Of a stretch of DNA of 5,518 nucleotides, positions 1-4,236 are shown piece after piece; the stretch's first letter is position 1, and each line of letters starts with the position of its first letter. A model generated the notes under the pieces. It had not been told where the DNA came from. It ran no database searches and was given only the letters and a program-made list of their open reading frames with translations. Both the position numbers and the translations under genes were made by a program. The DNA is taken from contig CACZQU010000163.1 of assembly GCA_902783305.1 (NCBI GenBank), positions 1 to 5,518 on the forward strand, given 5' to 3'. The DNA is from an uncultured Lachnospiraceae bacterium. Lineage in GTDB: Bacteria; Bacillota; Clostridia; Lachnospirales; Lachnospiraceae.

Positions 1-621
1 CGCTCCATCCACCTGGGCTGCTTCAAACAGGGAGGTATCAATTCCCATCATGCCGGCCATCAGCAGGATCGTCGTATTGCCGAACCACATAAGGAAGTTC
101 ATGAATGCCACCAAAGTCCTTGTACTCCAGACATTGGTGAAGAAGCGGAAGGGCTGGGAAAGGATCCCCATATTGATCAGAATGCTGTTGACCGGACCGC
201 CGTCAGAGAACAAGGTAAAGAACAGCATGGCGAAAGCGGATGCCATGATCAGGTTGGGAAGGTAAATAACGGTCTTGAAAAAACGCTGCCCTTTCAGTCT
301 GAGGCTCGGATCGGAGAACCAGGCGCCCAGAAGAAGGGATACAATGATCTGAGGGACAAAGCCCATAATCCACATGATCAAAGTGTTTTTGGTATAGGTA
401 AGAAGATCTCCATTCGTGAGAATGGTGACGAAGTTTTTCCATCCGACGAAATTTGGTCCCACCTGGGTCAGTCCGGAACGATAGTTTTCGAAAAAGCTGT
501 TGTAAACCGTGTTGCAAAGCGGAATCAGCTGGAAAACAACATAAACCACAATAAAAGGAATCAGGAAAATGTATCCCCATTTGTTATACCGGACCACTTT
601 CCCCTTTCCGGAATCCTTCAT
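1..621 (-). CDS. Carbohydrate ABC transporter permease, MalF/UgpA type (3' end beyond window)
   Basis: This is an inner-membrane permease subunit of a CUT1-type sugar importer, which forms the translocation path with a second permease and is driven by a cytoplasmic ATPase. The visible 207 residues start at an ATG (621-619) preceded by a strong AAGGAGGG. Hydrophobic segments lie near residues 15-35, 78-101, 113-138 and 168-190. The last visible residues, 200-207, read EAAQVDGA, the start of the EAA loop that docks on the ATPase; the reading frame is open to the window edge, so the remaining membrane segments are outside. It follows the solute-binding protein gene on the same strand, 94 bases downstream, with a hairpin between them. 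The sugar cannot be read from the sequence. The family assignment is firm; the MalF-like rather than MalG-like position is inferred from the N-terminal sequence and gene order. Confidence 0.93.
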   Translation of the reverse strand, partial: MKDSGKGKVVRYNKWGYIFLIPFIVVYVVFQLIPLCNTVYNSFFENYRSGLTQVGPNFVGWKNFVTILTNGDLLTYTKNTLIMWIMGFVPQIIVSLLLGAWFSDPSLRLKGQRFFKTVIYLPNLIMASAFAMLFFTLFSDGGPVNSILINMGILSQPFRFFTNVWSTRTLVAFMNFLMWFGNTTILLMAGMMGIDTSLFEAAQVDGA

Positions 622-625
622 AGTA

Positions 626-633
626 CCCTCCTT
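626..633 (-). promoter_or_regulatory. Ribosome binding site of the permease gene
   Basis: The minus strand reads AAGGAGGG ending four bases before the ATG at 621. It is a near-perfect anti-16S match and fixes the start. It lies only 13 bases beyond the 3' edge of the intergenic hairpin, so the hairpin does not occlude it. Confidence 0.85.
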
Positions 634-646
634 ATTATGTTGTGAA

Positions 647-678
647 AAATGCCTGTCTGGAACCCCAGACAGGCATTT
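647..678 (-). terminator. Intergenic hairpin between binding-protein and permease genes (partial terminator or mRNA stabiliser)
   Basis: A perfect 14-bp inverted repeat (647-660 and 665-678, arm AAATGCCTGTCTGG on the plus strand) encloses a four-base loop. Read in the direction of transcription (minus), the stem ends in ATTT and runs into two more T, giving five consecutive T before CAC. That is a weak intrinsic-terminator tail. It lies 37 bases after the binding-protein stop codon and before the permease ribosome binding site. Such hairpins after the first gene of sugar importers commonly let some transcripts end or protect the 3' end of the first message, so that the binding protein is made in excess. 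The structure is seen; its effect is inferred. Confidence 0.8.
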
Positions 679-715
679 GTTCAAAGACGTTACATTATAC
701 GTGAAAAACGTACAA

Positions 716-2038
716 TCAGCCAAGCTCCGGATATTTCTCAATTACAGCCTTATAGAACATATCGCGCGCTTCATCATAGGAAAGATTCCCGTCAAAGTAG
801 TTCTTCATCGCGTTCTGGAACTCTTCGTTGCAGCCCTGGTCATAAGAGGAAAGATTGCTCAGATCAACCTTCTCCGCACCGGCACAGAACATTTCAAGGG
901 CATTCTGGCCGCCAAGAACAGCATCACCGTAGGACTCATCTGCGGCAAGCTCTTCCATGACCGGTTTATTGTTGACAAAATCATTGTCAGCAAGCACGAT
1001 CTCTTTCATGACTTCGGGATTGCAGGTCATCTGCTTCATAATATCCGCAACAAGTGAGGGATTGTCCGTTCCGGCAGCTCCACAGATCCAGGTACCGCCC
1101 CAGAAGAAGCCCTGCGGTCCTTCGACAGCGCCCCAGCCGCCTGCGTTGGCAATGGAGCCTTCCGTATCGGCAGCCATGCAGAAGTCGATCAGCCAGGCCG
1201 GCCCAAAGTAGCAGAATACCTTTCCTTCCGGATAGAAGCCCTTGCTCCAGTCGTCGCTCCACAGCTCATAGGTATTGGTATAGCCTGCATCGACAAGCGC
1301 CTTGGAATCCTCAACCCATTTCATCAGGTTGTCATCAATCGTGATCACACCGTCCTGTACCCACTTGCCGGATACGTTGTTGGAGTATACACGATAGGTA
1401 TCATTTACAGTAGAGACGATGTTGTAGCCGGCTTCCTTCAGCTCTTCAGCGGTGGCGGTAAAGGTATCCCAGTCCGCAACCTTGGCCTGGACGGCTTCCA
1501 GATCATCGCTTCCGAAAACTTCTTTCGCGATGTCGCGGTTGAAAATCAGAACGCCAGGGCAGCCCTGCCATGAAACGCCCTTCAGATTGCCGTTGGAATC
1601 GGTAACGATATCCTTGGTATACTGATACTGATCAGCGACGTCTTCCTCTGTGATGCCAAGATCGGCAACACTGACCGTGAAATCGGTATCGACATACTTG
1701 AGTGCGTAGTCTGCTTCCACAAGGAACAGGTCTACTTTGTCATCAGCTGCCGCGCTCTCCTGGCCGAGGAGATGCTCATCGAGGTTGTTCTGATAAGCAT
1801 TGTCATCATTCGGAGTGATATTCCACTTTACGGTGACATCACCGATCTTGCCCGAGGTGGCATCGACCTCCTCATATCCCGGATAATGATCCGTGATACG
1901 GGACTTGAACTCCTCATTCCAGCAGTAGATGTTGAGGACAGAGCCCTCAGCCTCTTCTGCCATCGCGGGGGCTGCAGCGCCCATAGCCATGCCGGCAACC
2001 ATTGCTGCAGAAAGGACTACACTGAGCATTTTCTTCAT
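716..2038 (-). CDS. Extracellular solute-binding protein of a carbohydrate ABC importer (family 1 type)
   Basis: This secreted protein of 440 residues captures a sugar or oligosaccharide and delivers it to the membrane permeases. The N terminus MKKMLSVVLSAAMVAGMAMG followed by AAAPAMA then EE is a signal peptide with a likely signal peptidase I cut after Ala27; no lipobox cysteine is present at that point. The mature part has the usual binding-protein layout: a beta strand at once after the signal (VLNIYCW, 34-40), aromatic-rich stretches that could line a sugar site (WSDDWSKGFY 260-269, FGPAWL 278-283, FFWGGTW 311-317), and a helical C-terminal lobe ending near IEKYPELG. It carries eight cysteines (39, 160, 276, 287, 319, 339, 385, 403). 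The start at 2038 is chosen because AGGAGGG lies seven bases upstream and the signal peptide begins there; an in-frame GTG at 2080 would add 14 residues ahead of the signal. It is the first gene of the importer operon. The substrate is unknown. Confidence 0.92.
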   Translation of the reverse strand: MKKMLSVVLSAAMVAGMAMGAAAPAMAEEAEGSVLNIYCWNEEFKSRITDHYPGYEEVDATSGKIGDVTVKWNITPNDDNAYQNNLDEHLLGQESAAADDKVDLFLVEADYALKYVDTDFTVSVADLGITEEDVADQYQYTKDIVTDSNGNLKGVSWQGCPGVLIFNRDIAKEVFGSDDLEAVQAKVADWDTFTATAEELKEAGYNIVSTVNDTYRVYSNNVSGKWVQDGVITIDDNLMKWVEDSKALVDAGYTNTYELWSDDWSKGFYPEGKVFCYFGPAWLIDFCMAADTEGSIANAGGWGAVEGPQGFFWGGTWICGAAGTDNPSLVADIMKQMTCNPEVMKEIVLADNDFVNNKPVMEELAADESYGDAVLGGQNALEMFCAGAEKVDLSNLSSYDQGCNEEFQNAMKNYFDGNLSYDEARDMFYKAVIEKYPELG

Positions 2039-2045
2039 AATAAAA

Positions 2046-2052
2046 CCCTCCT
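2046..2052 (-). promoter_or_regulatory. Ribosome binding site of the solute-binding protein gene
   Basis: The minus strand reads AGGAGGG seven bases before the ATG at 2038. It decides the start against the in-frame GTG at 2080, which lies upstream of it. Confidence 0.88.
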
Positions 2053-2080
2053 GAAACATTTTTGTACGTGTTTGTATCAC

Positions 2081-2094
2081 TTAATCGTTTTCGT
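2081..2094 (-). promoter_or_regulatory. Possible cre-like or LacI-family operator at the importer transcription start
   Basis: The minus strand reads ACGAAAACGATTAA, which fits the Gram-positive catabolite-response (CcpA) consensus WTGNAANCGNWNNCW at all but two fixed positions and has the central CG. It begins about 6 bases downstream of the proposed -10 box, so it would cover the transcription start, a usual place for a repressor to act on a sugar-importer operon. Two mismatches in an AT-rich leader can arise by chance, so this is a candidate only. Confidence 0.35.
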
Positions 2095-2100
2095 AAGTTC

Positions 2101-2129
2101 ATGATATAACAGATTATCCAATTTTGCAA
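2101..2129 (-). promoter_or_regulatory. Probable sigma-A promoter of the sugar importer operon
   Basis: On the minus strand a -35 box TTGCAA (2129-2124) is separated by 17 bases from a -10 box TATCAT (2106-2101), four and five of six consensus matches. Transcription would begin near 2094-2095, giving a leader of about 55 bases to the ATG at 2038. The DNA just upstream of the -35 box (about 2131-2220) is strongly A-rich on this strand, which could act as an UP-type element. Confidence 0.65.
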
Positions 2130-2325
2130 GCACTATTTTTCTTTTCTTATGTGGTATTTTCCTTTTTGTCATTTTGAACAAAGACGCTTCTGTTCTTTCT
2201 TTCCGTTTTTTTGCAATTTCGGTATTTCGTTTCCCAATTGGGCGAAAATGTTTCGTTCTGAACGAAAAAACACGGATACCATCCGCCTGCGTATAACGTA
2301 ACCGTCAGACCGTGAACAGCAGCAT
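2130..2325. other. Divergent intergenic region with TTTCGTT repeats and palindromes; no gene
   Basis: The roughly 400 bases between the divergent starts at 2038 and 2445 hold no credible gene. This central part is T-rich on the plus strand (2141-2220) with many short A/T tracts. It then contains a perfect 10-bp palindrome CCCAATTGGG (2233-2242) and a 17-base palindrome (2251-2267). Motif TTTCGTTT occurs at 2225-2232 and again at 2418-2425, and TTTCGTTC and its inverse make up the 17-base palindrome. The arrangement suggests regulator binding sites, though which promoter they serve is unclear. Confidence 0.5.
2251..2267. promoter_or_regulatory. Operator-like palindrome TTTCGTTC-T-GAACGAAA
   Basis: Two perfect 8-base arms flank a single central base. 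This is the size and symmetry expected for a dimeric helix-turn-helix repressor. It sits about 120 bases upstream of the importer -35 box and about 95 bases upstream of the traX-like gene's -35 region, too far from either for simple steric repression, so looping or a promoter I did not recognise would be needed. There is no regulator gene in the window to pair with it. Confidence 0.5.
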
Positions 2326-2377
2326 TCCGGATAAACTGACAGAATCCGGTCAGTTTTCCGGTGTCAAATCCGGATAA
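2326..2377 (+). repeat. Direct repeat TCCGGATAA (x2) and imperfect inverted repeat over the traX-like promoter
   Basis: TCCGGATAA occurs at 2326-2334 and 2369-2377, 43 bases apart (about four helical turns). Between and overlapping them, 2327-2340 and 2349-2361 form an inverted repeat of 13 pairs with one bulged T around an eight-base loop. TCCGG occurs four times in 2326-2373. The second direct repeat lies in the spacer between the proposed -35 and -10 boxes of the downstream gene, so a protein bound there would control that promoter. Confidence 0.55.
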
Positions 2378-2389
2378 CTATGCTATAAT
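2361..2389 (+). promoter_or_regulatory. Extended -10 promoter of the TraX-family gene
   Basis: A perfect -10 box TATAAT (2384-2389) is preceded by TG at 2381-2382, making an extended -10 (TGCTATAAT). Seventeen bases upstream, GTGTCA (2361-2366) matches the -35 consensus at four of six positions. Transcription would begin near 2396, which excludes translation starts upstream of that point and supports the ATG at 2445. Confidence 0.75.
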
Positions 2390-2430
2390 TGTGCGTAAAG
2401 GTATATCACTAAAGTTTTTTCGTTTCGGAA

Positions 2431-2435
2431 AGAGG
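2431..2435 (+). promoter_or_regulatory. Ribosome binding site of the TraX-family gene
   Basis: AGAGG, within GGAAAGAGG, lies nine bases before the ATG at 2445. It is weaker than the importer sites but correctly spaced, and there is no comparable site before the in-frame GTG at 2361. Confidence 0.6.
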
Positions 2436-2444
2436 TATAAATCC

Positions 2445-3206
2445 ATGTCCAGTAACTCTGTTTCCCGGGATGCTCCCTATCAGAATCCTTCCTTTCTTCC
2501 AAAGTCCATGTGGATCTTAAGCGGCAGCGCGCTGAAGGTCTTTGCCTGCGTGATCATGCTTATTGACCATAGTGCGGCCTATCTGGTTGGTTACTATGAT
2601 TTTTCCAAAACCCCTGTCCTTCAGCTTCCGTGGAGTACGTATTCCCTGTATATGGTGATGCGGGGAATCGGAAGACTGGCGTTCCCGATCTTCTGCTTTC
2701 TGATTACGGAAGGCTTTGCGCATACCCGGAACCGCCTGAAATACGGACGAAACCTTCTTATTTTCGCTTTTCTTTCGGAGATTCCCTGGAACCTCGTCCA
2801 TATGAACCTTCATTATTCCAAACAGAATGTTTTTTTTACCCTGTTTCTGGGCGTTCTGGCGATGTCCCTTGCGGAATATTTTGAATCCAGACCGTTGCTG
2901 CAGGTTCTGTCCATGTTTGCCGTTTTGTTTCTTTCGACAAAAGTCAATGCCGATTACAGCTACCGTGGATTCATCCTGCTGATGATCTTTTACTGGCTGA
3001 GAAAGCAGCGGACCGCCCAGGCTCTCATTGCCAGCTCCTGGCTGTATTATGAATGGGCCGCCGGTTTTGCCTTCATTCCCATTAATATGTACAACGGGAA
3101 GCGAGGTTTCATCCAGTCCAGGCCCGCCAAGTATTTCTTCTATCTGTTTTACCCGCTTCATCTGCTGATCATCTGGATGGTGAGAAAACGGCTCCTGGGC
3201 TACTGA
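2445..3206 (+). CDS. TraX family membrane protein (putative acyltransferase)
   Basis: The product is an integral membrane protein of 253 residues of the TraX family. The F-plasmid member N-acetylates the conjugative pilin; the job of chromosomal Firmicutes members is not established. Family hallmarks seen are LKVFACVIMLIDH (30-42), with the conserved Asp41-His42; RGIGRLAFPIFCFLITEGF (73-91); the FLSEIPW element (109-115); and the C-terminal FYPLHLLII (235-243), which resembles the end of acyltransferase-3 type proteins. About eight hydrophobic segments can be placed near 29-50, 72-92, 101-118, 128-145, 150-166, 172-186, 192-212 and 229-247, followed by a basic tail. The start at 2445 lies downstream of the promoter; an in-frame GTG at 2361 would add 28 residues but precedes the expected transcript. 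It is monocistronic, divergent from the importer and convergent with the topB block. No conjugation genes are nearby. Confidence 0.88.
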   Translation: MSSNSVSRDAPYQNPSFLPKSMWILSGSALKVFACVIMLIDHSAAYLVGYYDFSKTPVLQLPWSTYSLYMVMRGIGRLAFPIFCFLITEGFAHTRNRLKYGRNLLIFAFLSEIPWNLVHMNLHYSKQNVFFTLFLGVLAMSLAEYFESRPLLQVLSMFAVLFLSTKVNADYSYRGFILLMIFYWLRKQRTAQALIASSWLYYEWAAGFAFIPINMYNGKRGFIQSRPAKYFFYLFYPLHLLIIWMVRKRLLGY

Positions 3207-3303
3207 CTTTATCCCGCTGCATCTGTGTGTGAGCGGCTGTTCTCCACGGTGAGCCTGCCCGCAAACAGAACGATGAATGCTTTTGCATGCAGGGTAGAGG
3301 GAG

Positions 3304-3324
3304 TGGCAGCAGCACCCCCTGCCA
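3304..3324 (+). other. Small hairpin preceding the bidirectional terminator
   Basis: A six-pair inverted repeat, TGGCAG (3304-3309) and CTGCCA (3319-3324), encloses nine bases. It sits a few bases before the large terminator hairpin and lacks a T tail. It could add structure at the 3' end of the TraX transcript or be incidental. Confidence 0.3.
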
Positions 3325-3328
3325 TATC

Positions 3329-3368
3329 ACAAAAGGAGGCCATGCAGTAATGCATGGCCTCCTTTTGT
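3329..3368. terminator. Bidirectional intrinsic terminator between the convergent genes
   Basis: A perfect 18-bp inverted repeat (3329-3346 and 3351-3368) encloses a four-base loop GTAA. The stem has a GC-rich core (GGAGGCCATGCA) and a base of A-T pairs, so on either strand the descending arm ends CCTTTTGT, giving a short U run in both transcripts. It lies 122 bases after the TraX stop codon and 195 bases after the stop of the convergent beta-helix gene, and is the only strong terminator candidate between them. The stem also contains AAGGAGG followed by CCATG on both strands; the frame on the plus strand stops after two codons, so this is not a gene start. Confidence 0.85.
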
Positions 3369-3563
3369 AAATGCCTGAAGAATACCCGTTCAGATTTGCT
3401 CCCTTCTGAAATCCCTGATTCAGACCGGCTTTCCGGAAAGGATTTCTCCCGGATCAAAAGGGCTTTTCTCTTCAGTGCTGTTCATTCCTGTCTTCTGCCC
3501 CGTATCCTTGACTTCACCTGCATGCGGGAATACGCCAGATGGCTGGCAAAGCAGTTCAGGAGC
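3369..3563. other. Convergent intergenic tail, no gene seen
   Basis: Together with 3207-3328 this makes a 357-base stretch without a credible gene. Open frames of 82 and 94 codons cross it (3209-3457 minus, 3354-3638 plus), but both run through the terminator hairpin, have no sensible composition or family likeness, and the second invades the beta-helix gene. A perfect 12-base palindrome CTTTCCGGAAAG lies at 3429-3440. The region would be the 3' untranslated part of the topB block's transcript. Confidence 0.5.
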
Positions 3564-4235
3564 TTATCTGGATTTGATAACGATCTCGTCCTTATTCTTA
3601 TAGATGGAATCTGCGGGGACACATCCGCGTACCGGTGAAAGCGGATAAATATTGGTATGACGGCCGATACAGGTGCCGGGATTGAGGACAGAGCCGCAGC
3701 CTACCTCCACATAATCACCGATCATCGCGCCAAACTTTTTGATTCCGGTCTCCAGGGATTCTTCCCCGTCATGGACTACGACCAGCTTCTTGTCCGATTT
3801 CACATTGGAGCAGATCGATCCGGCTCCCATATGAGAACGGTATCCCAGGATGGAATCGCCGACATAGTTGTAATGCGGCACCTGGACATGGTTAAAGAGA
3901 ATGACATTTTTCAGCTCAGTGGAATTTCCCACGACACAGCCTGCTCCTACAATAGCATTGCCGCGGATGAAGGCACACTGACGAACCTCTGTATCCGGCC
4001 CGATGATCGCCGGACCGGTAATGGAAGCCGTCGGAGCAATCACTGCAGATTTCGCAATCCAGACATTTTCACCGATACGGTCATATTCCCCGGGATCCAG
4101 GCTCTTTCCCAGCTCTGTGATATAGGAACCGATCAGGGGAAGCACCTCCCAGGGATAGGTTTTTCCTTCAAAAAGCCCGGAAGCTATCGTCTCGTTTACG
4201 TCAAAGAGTTTATCAATCGTAAAATCCTTTATCAT
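3564..4235 (-). CDS. Left-handed beta-helix (hexapeptide repeat) protein, GlmU C-terminal-like
   Basis: The product has 223 residues with an N-terminal helical lead (1-50) and a hexapeptide-repeat beta-helix from about 58 to 200, visible as repeating turns IAKSAV, IAPTAS, ITGPAI, IGPDTE, IRGNAI, VGAGCV, VGNSTE. Residues 121-127 read HYNYVGD, matching the HxxYxGD segment of the GlmU acetyltransferase domain, where the His is the catalytic base, and 136-140 MGAGS matches its downstream IGAGT segment. The N-terminal uridylyltransferase half of GlmU is absent, so this is not a bifunctional GlmU; relatives are often labelled UDP-GlcNAc pyrophosphorylase by similarity, which this length cannot support. 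A sugar-nucleotide acyltransferase is plausible, but the substrate is unknown. The ATG follows the topB stop after one base, with AAAGGA (4243-4248) inside the end of topB as its ribosome binding site, so the two are probably co-transcribed and translationally coupled. Confidence 0.85.
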   Translation of the reverse strand: MIKDFTIDKLFDVNETIASGLFEGKTYPWEVLPLIGSYITELGKSLDPGEYDRIGENVWIAKSAVIAPTASITGPAIIGPDTEVRQCAFIRGNAIVGAGCVVGNSTELKNVILFNHVQVPHYNYVGDSILGYRSHMGAGSICSNVKSDKKLVVVHDGEESLETGIKKFGAMIGDYVEVGCGSVLNPGTCIGRHTNIYPLSPVRGCVPADSIYKNKDEIVIKSR

Positions 4236-4236
4236 G

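Noticed and set aside
569..1057. Plus-strand open frame of 162 codons
   Set aside because: It is antisense to the importer genes, runs through the intergenic hairpin, and shows no family likeness; the minus-strand proteins are clearly real.
2039..2080. Upstream GTG start adding 14 residues to the solute-binding protein
   Set aside because: It would put charged residues ahead of a normal signal peptide and translate through the strong AGGAGGG that serves the ATG at 2038.
2361..2444. In-frame GTG start adding 28 residues to the TraX protein
   Set aside because: It lies in the proposed -35 box, upstream of the expected transcription start, and has no ribosome binding site; the ATG at 2445 has one.
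2517..3161. Minus-strand open frame of 214 codons
   Set aside because: It lies wholly within the TraX gene on the opposite strand, has low-complexity polar composition, and lacks a ribosome binding site.
3329..3368. Insertion-sequence terminal inverted repeat or CRISPR repeat
   Set aside because: There is one copy only, no flanking target duplication or transposase, and no spaced repeats; a bidirectional terminator explains it.
3209..3457. Minus-strand open frame of 82 codons
   Set aside because: It runs straight through the 18-bp terminator hairpin and has no plausible domain or ribosome binding site.
3354..3638. Plus-strand open frame of 94 codons starting in the terminator hairpin
   Set aside because: Its start is in the terminator stem, and its end overlaps the 3' part of the beta-helix gene; no recognisable protein features.
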